NCBI GenBank assembly: GCA_013368325.1
Contig: JAACJK010000221.1
Location: 558,001-622,000, forward strand
Reading direction: 5' to 3'
From: Ephemerocybe angulata
Taxonomy: Eukaryota > Basidiomycota > Agaricomycetes > Agaricales > Psathyrellaceae
Length of the DNA: 64,000 nt
Below, one piece after another: positions 11,494-21,762 of the stretch (its first letter is position 1; every line of letters starts with the position of its first letter). The notes below the pieces were generated by a model. It saw nothing but the letters and a program-made list of their open reading frames with translations. It was not told the origin of the DNA and searched no databases. The position numbers and the translations under genes were made by a program.

Positions 11494-12961
11494 CTTGACG
11501 AGCTCGAAGTCCCTGGAGGAAGATGGCCAGAGTATAAGACGATAATCGCACTTTCAGTCCTTAGGGAGAGCAAGATGCGTTCAAGCTCCGCTGTGTGTCC
11601 AACCTTTACTTTGTGTGTGTGGGTGTGTGATATTTGGCTGTACACCGCCAATTTTGACAGATAACACACAGACATCAGCGTTTGATCGCTCCGGGACATA
11701 GCGCCGGATGCCCTTCAACTCTCCCAAGAGGTGTCACCAAAAGCATTTCCGAATGTGCGCCAACAGACATCTCTGGCTACCTCACCCAATTGACTCTATC
11801 GGTGTTGCCCATAGCTGTGGACAGCTGGGTGATCACTCCCAGACATCAGGGAATGATCCCGGGGATGTCAGAGCCCAGAGCACTGGGCGACGTCTGGCAG
11901 AAATGGCGGTGTAGCTGTCAATGCCAGAAATAAGAAAAGTAGCAGACTATGTCGGACGGTTCTGGTGTAAAGTTAGTGGATATGCGAGAATACGAAGGTA
12001 ATAGAGTTGCTCACCTCTCCTCAATGAAAGTAGAAATCCATCTGTGGTATCTGCGAAACAGCCCTAACCTCCGCCCCGGTCTCCCTGCCCACCCTAGGTC
12101 CTACGCCGCCCACAATGAAGACTTCGAAGTCACCGATTTCATCTATATCCCATCCCTAAACGAGAGGGTTTAGCGCCGTTGACATTGAGAAATACAATAA
12201 TAATTGCGAGAGGTCGTGGTCAGAAAGCTGGCTGATCCGCGTCGCGCGTCGAACGTTGACTCGTCGGGCGCTGAGGCCTGATAGGCTCCGTTGCTGACCT
12301 TACGATCACAAAATCCGATGAAGTGATGGCTCTTTAAGCTTTAGTCTCGACGCTCTAACTCCGAGTCTTGGCTAGCTTTCCTGGGTCCCCATCCTAATGC
12401 CCAAAATCTCCGATGAGCGTGCAGCACAATTATCCTCGTCCTGTATCATCTCTCGTGCAATCTTATGCGTGGCCAGAGAGGAGAGGTGGTATGAAAGACT
12501 TATAGACGCGGGGTGGCTGGCTTGGGGCGGCGTTATGGCCTTGGTGTGAGCAGATGCCCTCTCGTGATACGTACATTTGCGATTCCAAGACCCAGGAATC
12601 GGGGCTTCAATTGCATTTCTCCCCATTTTCAAGATCAAGTCCCCCATCCTTACCCCCGCCGATTCAGCACTCCTGTATCCTCTCAGGTTTTGACCTCCAC
12701 ATAAAGCACCCGGACCTCCTGCTACCTGTACCGCTCCGACTGCTCTCCGCCTAAAGTCCCAGAACAGACACCCTTCCATCAGTAGCAGTAAGAGCGGTGT
12801 GTAGGAATCCAGTGTGGCCGACCGTGACAGTCTCGGAGGATGCAGAGACCAGCATCCAGCATAAAGCCGTCGAGTTGGTCGGCCATTTGCACTTCGACGA
12901 CAGCGACATCAACCTTCAAATGGCCATGATAAAAAAGGCATTGCGTGGCGTTAGTGGGTTG
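11494..12961. other. Intergenic with possible coding remnants
   Basis: No complete gene. A plus-strand open stretch at about 12784-13024 (containing VELVGHLHFDDSDINLQMAM) reads like protein-coding sequence but matches no family I know and runs into the truncated end of fucosyltransferase-like copy B. Another plus-strand stretch at 11949-12173 ends FEVTDFIYIPSLNERV, also unrecognised. A GT-rich run (TTTGTGTGTGTGGGTGTGTG) lies near 11610-11630. Confidence 0.4.
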
Positions 12962-13790
12962 TCAAGTGGTTTGGTGGAGAACTGGATCAACCAACCAACC
13001 GAAGACTTGCTTTCCCGAAGCTGAATGGAGGGCGTGTTCCCTCTTTACTTCGTGCGTCCATATTTGCTTGACCCGTTCCTTTGGACATACGATGTGCCAG
13101 TGGCTCTCGTGGATGGATCGCGGGGTTGAGTTGTCTCCGGGTGGCCATGGTGCGCCAGTGATCGGCCCGCCGATGAGCGCTCCGAGAGGCGTGCGCGGGG
13201 GCGCTTCGCGTTCCAGTGTTTTGTCCACGACCCATGGGTAATGACTCGGTGCCCACACATAGTCTTGAAACACGTACGCGCGCTGTGATTTATACGCGAG
13301 GAATGCAAGGAGAGCTCTGCACAAAGGGAATAGCAGTGACGGTTCAGCTTGACTCATAGGCGCCGGGCGCTAACTGGCACTGCGTGGCGCAAAGGGAACT
13401 TTAGACGCACATATCTGTAAGGACGTTGTTCCACCCCACCTCGTGTGCTTGCGAGGAGAACTTGACGTATCGGCCTGAAGCGCCCTCGGGGAATGGCAGG
13501 CTCAAGTTGTGCTGGGGGAGATGAGCTTGGAAGTCGATCAAGTCGGCGTAGAGTGGAGGTGCGTTCAGGTCAAGGTCGGGGCCAGGGGCTGCAGGTGACA
13601 CGTATAGATGGGACCATACCAGGCAGATGCCAACGAATATAAGGATCCTGGGGGTGAGGAACCATATGCTGCGACCCGGAAGGCTTAGGCGAGGCTGCCA
13701 GATATGTGACCGCTGCGAGAAGGGTTTGCTCTCCGCGACCGTGTTTGGGAATGGGAGGAGGGGGACCTGAAGTCTTTCGTCAGTGTACAT
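12962..13790 (-). pseudogene. O-fucosyltransferase-like gene, copy B, C-terminal half missing
   Basis: The N-terminal half of the family is well preserved. Exon 1 (13790 to about 13410) has a membrane segment ILIFVGICLVWSHLYVS, LPQHNLSLPFPEGASGRYVKF and GWNNVLTDM. After an intron, exon 2 (about 13320 downward) has AFLAYKSQRAYVFQDYVW, PRTPLGALIGGPITG and HWHIVCPKERVKQIWTHEV. Similarity stops abruptly after SASGKQVF near 12980; the frame then closes within about 15 residues and the HIRRGDY catalytic region is absent from the next kilobase. It lies head-to-tail upstream of the intact copy C on the same strand (both read leftwards), so a tandem duplication followed by deletion is likely. Without the donor-binding half it should not be an active transferase. 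Confidence 0.8.
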
Positions 13791-14179
13791 CTTGGTGCAC
13801 AGAGTTGGGGCGGTAATAAAAGTTTCAGAGCGCTGCTACACAGGTTAAATGCGGTCGTGTGACAGCAAACGGCAATAATTGTCAATCTGACGCAGTTCTG
13901 AGGGAGCTTTTCTTGAGGGACGCTGCCGAGTCGGCGCGTACGTGATACCTGGACGAATGGCAGGCGCTACCAGACAGCGTGAGCTTCTTTCTGAGTTTTA
14001 TTGAGAAAAAATAGCACCGCATGAATCGTCGTGACAAGGAGAGCTGGCTTCGAAGATGGTAATCATCTAGTTAGCGAAGGATTAGACGGTGTCCGAGTGT
14101 AATCGAATATTGAACAACTAATCGTTCCTCGATCTTTCAAAAGCGCGAGAAAAGGAGCCCATTGTTATGGGGGTATAAC
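13791..14179. other. Intergenic between fucosyltransferase-like copies B and C
   Basis: About 390 bases separating the 3' end of copy C from the 5' end of truncated copy B. It should hold the promoter of copy B and the terminator of copy C; I see no TATA box or other feature that I can defend. Confidence 0.5.
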
Positions 14180-15849
14180 TCAGAAGAATCTATTGCTGAG
14201 AACACTTTTCTTGTCGACTAACCGCTGATGTATAATATTGCTAGTAAAGGAGCTCCACTGAAGAACAGGTTAGAATATTAGTCTGGGCCAGAGAGGTCTC
14301 GAAACACGTACCCCATTGCCCAAGAAGATACCTGCTCTCCGTGCGAGCTCCATATCCACAGCCATCCCGACATCCTTCTCTTGCGAGTTGCCGAAGACAA
14401 TGTCGTGGCTTGTGACAACTCTCCATTTGTGATCATGTTTTAGCTTCTCCACGAACTCGTCATGCCATTCGGGGCTCGCATTCGTGAGGACGAAGATGGT
14501 GTTGATATAGTGACTGTCTAAAGCCTTGCCCACTACACACGCAATGTATCAGTGGACGTCGCTCGCCAGGGCGTAAGAGAATAACTCACCAAACACGTCC
14601 TTCTCCCAATCCTCCCTCGCTCCTTCGATCCGTTTAATAATCTGGTCCATCTCCGGCAGACAGTGCAGCTTAAACTTCTCTATATTCTCCTCCGTATTGT
14701 TATTAGGCTCTCCTCCAGAGGGTAAAACAAACCGATCAGGCAACCACGGTAACTGATTCCATCCATAAAACCCGAAATTCCAATTCGCCAAATGCCCACA
14801 ATGCCACTCATAGTCCCCACGGCGAATATGCACCGCCAGCACCCTCGAGAACGGATCACGGTGCTCCGAGTCGGGCGTCTGGAACAAATGTACATTCCTT
14901 TCCAGCGCGCGCTGCACAACAGGACTCGGCCCCAACAGCTGGCTCACCAGACTCCCGCGAAACTCGTCCCAGAAGTCTAGGAGCCTGTCAAAGCCCACGA
15001 GCCACATGTCGAAGACCTCGGGCCACGGGTCGTCCTCGATCGCGGGCTGCATGACCTCGACGCACTGCGCGGGCTCTTCCAATAAAATCTTCTTCCAGAT
15101 GTTGAAGATGTAGGTGGCGGAGCCGTTGCGCCGGATGTTGTATTGGTCTTTGACGGTGCTCGTCCATATCTGCTTTACTTTTTCGGGCGGGCAGACGAGG
15201 GGCCAGTGTTGCTCGTGGATGGCGCGCGGGGCGGGGTCGCCTGGGGGCCAGGGCCCGCCGGCGGTGGGCCCGGAGATGATGGCGCTTATGGGGGTGCGGG
15301 CGGGGTTCTCTAGCGTTATGTTGTTTTCGGGCCAGGGGTAGTGGCTTGGGGCCCAGAGGTAGTCGCCAAAGACGTATCCGCGCCGTGCCTTGTACGAGAG
15401 GTAGTTGTGCAGCAGGCTGGGCACGAAGTGCTCACATGTTGGGAGTGCTAAATTGTGAGGGTGTGAGAATGGACATACAGTTCTGTGAAGACGTTGTTCC
15501 AGCCTAGCAGCCGTGCACCGCTCTGCGATGTGAATTTGACGTAGCGCCCGTTCGCGCCTTCGGGGAAGAGCAGGCTCATGTCGTGTTGGGGGAGCTTGCG
15601 CTGGGCTTCGAAGAGGCTATGATATAGCGGCGGAACGTCCAAGTCCATATCCTCCTGCGGTGGGGGAGTCGGCGGTCGTTTTAACCAGAAGAGAGCTGCG
15701 AGGAGGAGGATGGAGAAGACGAGACCGCCGAGGAGTGTAAGGCGCGTCTTGCTGCTCTTGAGCCACGAGTGGCCGCGCTTTTGAGGAGATTCCCCCTCCA
15801 TCTCCATGGGAAGGAGGGGGCCGTCTAGGGTATCATCGCGCTCAGGCAT
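14180..15849 (-). CDS. O-fucosyltransferase-like membrane protein, copy C (intact)
   Basis: Predicted type II membrane glycosyltransferase-like protein of about 500 residues. Exon 1 (from ATG 15849) has a short basic cytoplasmic tail, a membrane segment LLGGLVFSILLLAALFWL, a Pro-rich stem and LPQHDMSLLFPEGANGRYVKF. Exon 2 (about 15424-14590) carries RRGYVFGDYLWAPSHYPW, GGPWPPGDPAPRAIHEQHW, IWKKILLEEPAQCVEV and VLAVHIRRGDYEWHC, the last resembling the GDP-fucose contact motif of protein O-fucosyltransferases. A third exon has NTIFVLTNASPEW and SHDIVFGNSQEKDVGM. The last exon encodes WSSFTSNIIHQRLVDKK, with the stop at 14180-14182. The family is expanded in basidiomycetes; donor and acceptor are unknown, so fucosyl transfer in the secretory pathway is inference. 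No defects seen. Confidence 0.88.
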
Positions 15850-16426
15850 GGCCGTAGCGTCGAGGGTGGTGAGGAAAGAGCATTCGTTTCGGCTTCTTTA
15901 GTCCGTGGCCACATCATATCTGCCAGCACCATATTCCCGCCTTCACCGCTCCGCCATGCGAATAAGTAATTGAGCGCTGAGCGCTGAGCAGCGGGTTTAG
16001 CGCTTACTAGTTTGTGTACACAGAGAATAGACAGCCTTTGTACTCTCGTTACAGTCCCAAGTTGGAGAACAAAAGCCGACTGGAGACAATGCAAGCGCGC
16101 GGGCGCTTAAGGTTTTTGGTAAACTATAATACAGTTTCAGCGCGACATTAGCGTCGTAAGTAAACTACACATTATCCAAAAAAAGGGGAAGCCGCCCGTA
16201 CAGCTACGCACAGACGGCAACGAAAGCTACACTAGTGATACATGGACTACATACATGGTATAAAGGATGTAGGGTAGTAGGGTGGAGAGTCAATATGCAT
16301 GAGGATGGATGTTCGTACAGGGTTCGTCGCGTTGCGTTGTATAGCGTGTAAGGGGTTATGGCAAAGTTCCAAGAAGGGAGAAAAGAAAAGTTCGTGAGGG
16401 AAATGTCCGATTAAGTGAGGCATAAT
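15850..16426. other. Intergenic, no gene seen
   Basis: Contains the promoter side of fucosyltransferase-like copy C and the 3' flank of the small Ser/Pro-rich gene. It holds TTAGCGCTTA (about 15997-16006) and GGGCGCTTAA (16101-16110), members of the recurring motif described in the findings. Confidence 0.5.
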
Positions 16427-16990
16427 TTAGTTGGGGGGCATGGAGGCCATGGACGACCTCCGTGACGTCGTAGTGCTGGAAACGACACCGGAGATCCGGT
16501 AAGGGTGGACGCGAGCACCCTTCGTGACTCGGCGTTGAGGGTTTCGGAAGGCCCGAGCTGCTGAGCCTACAAGAAGACGCGGGCCTTCTGCCAACGAGGG
16601 GGATGTTGCGTCGGGAACGACGATGATGGCTTCGGCCTCTTCGAATGGGCAAGGCACCAATCGCAGCTTGCGCTGCTGTCCCGCGTGCATTGGGAAGGTA
16701 TCTTTGATGGGTGACATTGTGCTATCGCGGGACGAAGTGGTGGAGACGGAAGGGCTGGGTGAGGGCGATCGTGACATGGACGTGTTGGAGGAAGACGTGG
16801 AGGTCTTTCTCGGATACATTGAACGAATCGAGTGGGTCTGATGAAGATTGCTAATTAGCCACAGCTTTTATAGAGAGAGAACAAGACGTACCTTTTCGTA
16901 TGAGTCGTTCATAAAGGGAAGATCCAAAGAGTGGATCGAAGGCAGTGTGGGGCGTTCCGACGTTCTCGAGTGCTTGAAAGAAGAAGACAT
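16427..16990 (-). CDS. Small Ser/Pro-rich conserved hypothetical protein
   Basis: Two-exon gene of about 165 residues. Exon 1 starts at ATG 16990 and encodes MSSSFKHSRTSERPTLPSIH, then SLDLPFMNDSYEK; the GTACGT donor and CATCAG acceptor join it to exon 2, which begins THSIRSMYPRKTSTSSSNT. Exon 2 has a Ser-rich low-complexity part, a more ordered block (QRKLRLVPCPFEEAEAIIVV), then basic and Ser-rich sequence, ending SSMASMPPN with the stop at 16427-16429. No signal peptide or membrane segment. The 'LPSIHSLDLP' element recalls short conserved motifs in other basidiomycete proteins of unknown role; a nuclear or regulatory role is a guess. It is transcribed divergently from RPC19. Confidence 0.6.
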
Positions 16991-17620
16991 GGCAAGTTTA
17001 AAAAGGTCGACAAAAATCGAAAGTTTGAAGCTTGTTTGAAGGTTGAATAGAAAAGAATGTAAAGTCGATAACCACCGGGATTATCAAGGCCTGTGTAGAA
17101 GAAGTTGAAAGTTTGAAGGGATTTGAAGAGGAGGAGTTGTAAAACGGGAAAGGAAAGCACGAGAACGTGGTTGGAGATTTCCGGGAGTCATAGCCTTCCC
17201 TTATAAACGTCAAAGAGGATTAGCCGAGCATTGTAGGCTTTGAACAATACTGTTCTGGAGAAGAATAGAGAGATCAATGTTTCCTCGGGATCAATGGGGC
17301 GCTTGTTTGGCTAGCGGAGCTTGAACATCGTGATGGGACCCCCACAAACAACCACCCCATTGACCGTGCATATGATTGTAGAAGTGGAGGCAGCTAAAGT
17401 ACGACAATGGCTTGAAGCTACTCACTGTATTCTTCAGATTAATCCCAGGAACTAATGCTCGTCGAGTGAACCCCATCGTCGGCATTCCTTGTTTGGCGCC
17501 CGCCTTGCGATGCCGCCCGGCCAAACACGTGACGCCGGTCAACTTTTTCGGTGTTTCCAAACTCGGGCGGCTGACTCCTGAACGTTCTCCTCCTTCCCCA
17601 TTGTCCGACGTTGTGCAAAC
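16991..17620. promoter_or_regulatory. Divergent intergenic region between Ser/Pro-rich gene and RPC19
   Basis: About 630 bases separate the two divergent starts, so promoters for both should lie here. The half next to the Ser/Pro-rich gene is strongly purine-biased on the plus strand, giving a CT-rich leader for that gene, a common fungal promoter feature. I do not see a clear TATA box for RPC19. Confidence 0.4.
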
Positions 17621-18310
17621 ATGGCCGCCGAAGTTCCACCCAAAATCAAGATAGTGAGTCCTCCAAAGTGGATTGGCCTTCGCGAGTTGACGGTTTCTTA
17701 CTTTCAAGTTCTAGCTACCCGGCGCAGCGCCTGATCTCTCAGCCGCAACATACCAGATTTTCGACGAATCTCATACCATCGGAAACTCGCTCAGATGGAT
17801 GCTCATGAAGAAGTAAGATGGCTCTGGCATTGGTTGAAACAATAAGAGAATATGGGGCTCATGGTATTGTCTGTCGTCCCTACAGCCCGATGGTCGAGTT
17901 CTGTGGTTATAGGTATGCTTACTTCCTCCGCACTCCGCCTTCTAAGTTCTCAGGGCCGCTCCTCCTTCTTTTGTTCATCCATGCATCGAGTGGAGGAGAC
18001 AGTGGACCCATCAAACTTTTGTCTCGTTCCCGCACGACAAGTCCCCCATACTGACATTCCACCCTGCAGTAATCCTCATCCTTCGGAGAACGTCATCAAC
18101 GTCCGAATTCAGATGTACGGTGCGTATTCATGTCCCTGCCTCCACTGCCTCTTCAAACTCATTTGGTTTGCCTCTTTAGACAAGCTGTCGTCCCTTGACG
18201 CCCTACTCAAGGCCCTCAACGATCTGGACACAGTCTGCGAAACGATAGAAGACAGATACCTCGAGAGCCTCCGCGCAGAAAGCTTCGAACGATGGGAGGA
18301 GAAGCGGTAA
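17621..18310 (+). CDS. RPC19: RNA polymerase I and III shared subunit AC19
   Basis: Five small exons (about 17621-17653, 17715-17812, 17886-17912, 18070-18119, 18180-18310) join to a protein of 112 residues. The core is diagnostic of AC19/POLR1D: ATYQIFDESHTIGNSLRWML, then NPMVEFCGYSNPHPSE, NVINVRIQMY and LDALLKALNDLDTVCETI. AC19 pairs with AC40 to form the alpha-like assembly platform of RNA polymerases I and III in the nucleus. Yeast AC19 is longer (about 142 residues) because of its acidic N-terminus; here the N-terminus is only MAAEVPPKIKI before the conserved fold. All junctions keep the frame and use GT-AG. The stop is TAA 18308-18310. Confidence 0.94.
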
Positions 18311-19902
18311 CGCAACCAAAAGAGTTAATCAGCTCAACTACAAGTCCTCGAGTCAACGTTCCTTCCCTTGTATTTTTTGTATAATATGACTACGATGGTC
18401 TTGCTATAGACGTTCAGCAAATCTGGCAGCCGCTCGTCTTGACCTCTAACCCGTTGCTGTTGATTGTCGGAATGCTCAGTGTTTGGGCAACGGAATACGT
18501 CGTATGGTGAGTCCAAGCGAGTCTCTCCACGTCTTGTACTGATTGTACTGAATAGCCACCTACGTCTGGATTCCAGCACGGCTCCTTGTTTGTGTCGAGA
18601 GTCACTCTCACCACGATGGGCGACCCCATGAACCACGGCTGACGTTCTCCAGAATTGTCAACAACAAGTCCCGAGACTCTGCAAGTAGCAAGCAGGAGGA
18701 TGTCAGTTATATGACACCGTCTGAGGAGGAGATCCTGACCAGTGGTCTTGCACCTGGGAATGTTTGGCAAGGCGTTCGCTGGACAGATAATTTTCAACTC
18801 TACCTGAAGTCATGGCTTCGACACTTGCAGGCGCAGGAGGACTGGGAAGGTTACAAACCTCACTGTATATGGGCTGCTTCTACGATTTCAGTCTTCAACC
18901 CAGGAGGCTGACTGAGGACCTTACACCGGACGGTATTCCGAAGCCCTTGACGTCCGCTCCGAGCGCTACCTCAGTTCCTAACTTTCGCACTTTCGCCGCC
19001 CTGGCAAGGTATGTATCTACACCTCTTCGACGTCGAGCTAAACAGGCACTTATCACTGTAATTTTTATCATTTTAGCGCTCGCCTCATCCTCTCGTGGAA
19101 GGCTGGGTGGAAAAAGGCACCATCAGGTGGCATATCAATAAGGTGATCACTATGGCGATGGGATGTGGCTCAGAAGGGCAATGCCCGTAAGTGCGATGCG
19201 AATTCACCGAGGCGATGCTTGGACTCGATAAGAATCATGCGCTGAATTGCGCTCGAATTGGAGAAGCTCACAAATATGGTCGACGGAGAGAAAGAAGCGA
19301 TTAGGATCACATCAATGCTGCCACCTCTGTCGATCTTTATCGTCATTTCCTTCTATAGTCAACACCCCCCTAACCCTTGCCTAACCCGTACCCGCCCTAA
19401 TCCATACACACCCTCTGTTGGCAGTCACCCAACGTTAAATCTCAACCAAAACCTCCCTCCGTTAAACCGTAACCTGTGGTAAGCCATACCTTTCTGGCTC
19501 CACCGAGGGGTATGGGATTAAGGCGGTGTTGACTGTACCAGATCAGTAGGCGCATGCCTCTTGACTCCACCGATGGACCTCTCCAGGTAGTCATCTCGGA
19601 TCACAGCTGCTGTCCAGTAGGAGCACATGGGCCTTCAGTGCTGATTCTCTAGCAGCTCAGCACCGCGATTCCCATCTCACACCGTTCCCAACTCATTCCG
19701 TCCCAAGATTGGCTTCGACCGCGTTGGACTTCTCTATAAAAGCAGGGATCTCTCGCTCCTTCTGACTTCCCCAGAGCTGGTCTCTTATCCACTACTTGCC
19801 TCCCAAGCAACCTTCCAACACAACCACCACTCGTCAGCGTTGAACGCATCACATTACCACTTCCTACTCAACCCTTTATTCACCGCCATCTATATTTTAA
19901 AA
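18311..19902. other. Mostly non-coding, 1.6 kb
   Basis: No gene that I can name. A plus-strand open stretch at 18660-18911 (EEEILTSGLAPGNVWQGVRW) and one at 18812-19141 look weakly coding but do not join into a recognisable protein. A minus-strand frame at 18414-18797 (SGERQPWFMGSPIVVRVTLD) is equally anonymous. A C-rich tract with CCCTAA-like units lies at about 19363-19402. The last 250 bases form the promoter of the secreted repeat protein. Confidence 0.45.
19735..19741 (+). promoter_or_regulatory. TATA box of the secreted repeat-protein gene
   Basis: TATAAAA lies 162 bases upstream of the ATG at 19903, in a clean context (CTTCTCTATAAAAGCAGGG) followed by a CT- and CA-rich leader. This is a textbook position for a strongly expressed fungal gene with a leader of roughly 130 bases. 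Confidence 0.65.
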
Positions 19903-20656
19903 ATGGTTCAAGCATCTATCATCATCGTCGCCTTCGTCGCCGCGGTTGCGCCGGTCATGGCCGCTCCCGCGCCTCAGGCCCCGGCATCATACCCGTAAGT
20001 ACCCCAGTAAAAGCACCTCAGTTAACCTCAGCTTATACTGACTCAATTCTGTTCCCAGACGCTCGCTTGATAACACTCTCGCTGCTGACATCGACGCCCG
20101 CGACCCCCGATTCAGCTTCAAGAAGGCCTTCCACACCCTCGGCCGTGTTGCCAAAACTGCCGGCGGCATCGCACTTAAGGCCGCCCCCCTCCTCCTCCGC
20201 GAAGACCTCTCCGAGTTCGAAACACGCAGCCTCGACGACGGCGCCATCGGCGAGGTGTACATCCGCGACGAGGACGGCACCATCTACGTCCGCGAACTCG
20301 ATGCCGAAGAGCTCTCTGCCGCGCTCGAGGCGAGGAAGCTGCACTTCGGGCGCCTCTTGAAGAAGGGTCTCAGCGTCGCGACGAAGGTCTCTGGTGGTCT
20401 GTCCCAGTTCGGTCTGAGGGAGCTCGAGGACCTCGAGTTGGAGGCTCGCGAACTCGGTAACGAGGAGCTCGCAGCTGAAATCGAGGCTAGGAAGCTGCGT
20501 CTCGGACGTCTTTTGAAGAAGGGACTCGGGGCTGCGAGGAAGGGCTTGAGCGTCGCGCAGAAGGTTTCCGGAGGACTCTCCCAGTTCGGCTTGAGGGAGT
20601 TCGAGGATGAGCTTGAGGAGCGGGAGTCGAACGGTTCGCTCGACGAGCTTGACTAG
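19903..20656 (+). CDS. Secreted protein with repeated cationic amphipathic segments
   Basis: Two exons (19903-19994 and 20059-20656) encode about 229 residues. The N-terminus MVQASIIIVAFVAAVAPVMA is a clear signal peptide followed by APAPQAP. The mature part alternates acidic stretches (LDAEELSAALEARK; LGNEELAAEIEARK) with basic, amphipathic ones: LHFGRLLKKGLSVATKVSGG and LRLGRLLKKGLGAARKGLSV, each followed by GLSQFGLRE(L/F)ED. A more divergent unit, RFSFKKAFHTLGRVAKTAGG, comes first. The acidic-plus-cationic alternation with basic residues (ARK, LKK) at boundaries resembles a precursor cut into several helical peptides, but no classical KR Kex2 site is present, so processing is inference. 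I do not recognise the family by name. A good TATA box and a CT-rich leader suggest strong expression. Confidence 0.85.
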
Positions 20657-21762
20657 ACGGTTTGTCAGTCAATGCACGCCACTGATTTTCTTGTGTTGGT
20701 TTCGATTTTTGCGAGTGGAGAGAATGCAGGGCATACTATGTAGTCACTTTGTTGTAAGATACAAAGTCTTTTTACTGGAGCATGACAAGGCATTTATAAG
20801 TGCCTTTTAATCGTACTGTCAGTGCTATCAGATGTTCTGCCGAGTGTGAAGGGAGAGGACAAGCCTGTCCTGAGTCGTTCTGTGACCGTTTGCCTCTTCA
20901 ATTAAATAAGCGCCCGAACCAAGGGAGAGGGCTGCAATGTTGAGGATGCGATGTCAAGAGAGGTCGTAACGCTTTCCGCTCTTACCTGGGTGAGGTAGGT
21001 AGGTAGGTATGATGGCGTTGTGGTCCCACTCCGGAACTACCCCACATCACGACGCTCGCTGTGGCGCGCCCGAACGATGCACATCCTACTCAAATGAGCA
21101 TTATGTGCTCGCTCGGGAGACTGTCAGCCTTTCGCATGATGTGTTTTGTCAGAGGACTGACGGTGTGTAAAGGTTCGCTCTAGTGACCAGGCCAGGCGGC
21201 CCAGACACCTTTGCAGGCACCATACGCCTCAGATTATTCAGGCCTACGGGACGGTCGTGGAGATGAGTCGATTTTGAGACAAATGAGATGCTAAGTAAAG
21301 TAGAAATACAGTACACAAAACGGGCATAATAAAACTGTGTGTGTATCGGTACTAGTCCTTTGAGCCGCGCTTCCGTTGTGGTCCAGGGAACATAATCATA
21401 ACATCATACACAAATTTCGCGAAGGTCGGAGCGAGATCGCGATGGTCAAGAAAGAGAGAGGAGTGTGACAGTATTAGTCTTATGTCCTCGTGCAGAAGGC
21501 AACCAGACCTGACCCAAGCAACCGGCGCAGCCTTAACGCGATATATTTTTAGCAGCAAGGTCTTGTGCGGAGATCAGAATTCAAATTCATATTCATATTG
21601 AAAATAGAGTTGGTTGGCCGACAGTCGGTTACTGGCATATAATAGACGCACCATTTCACCACAGCTTGGTCACCTTCCTTCCACATCAACACTGAACTCG
21701 ACCCACTTATGGCCAGGATAGCCGACTTTTTTAAGCCTGCATACCCGTCCAAGGCCATCTTG
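20657..21762. other. Intergenic, no gene seen (1.1 kb)
   Basis: Contains the 3' flank of the secreted repeat protein, TAAGCGCC near 20907, and a GGTA microsatellite (GAGGTAGGTAGGTAGGTATG near 20992-21010). The last 100 bases before 21763 should hold the promoter of the PAP2 gene. Open frames on either strand are short and anonymous. Confidence 0.5.
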
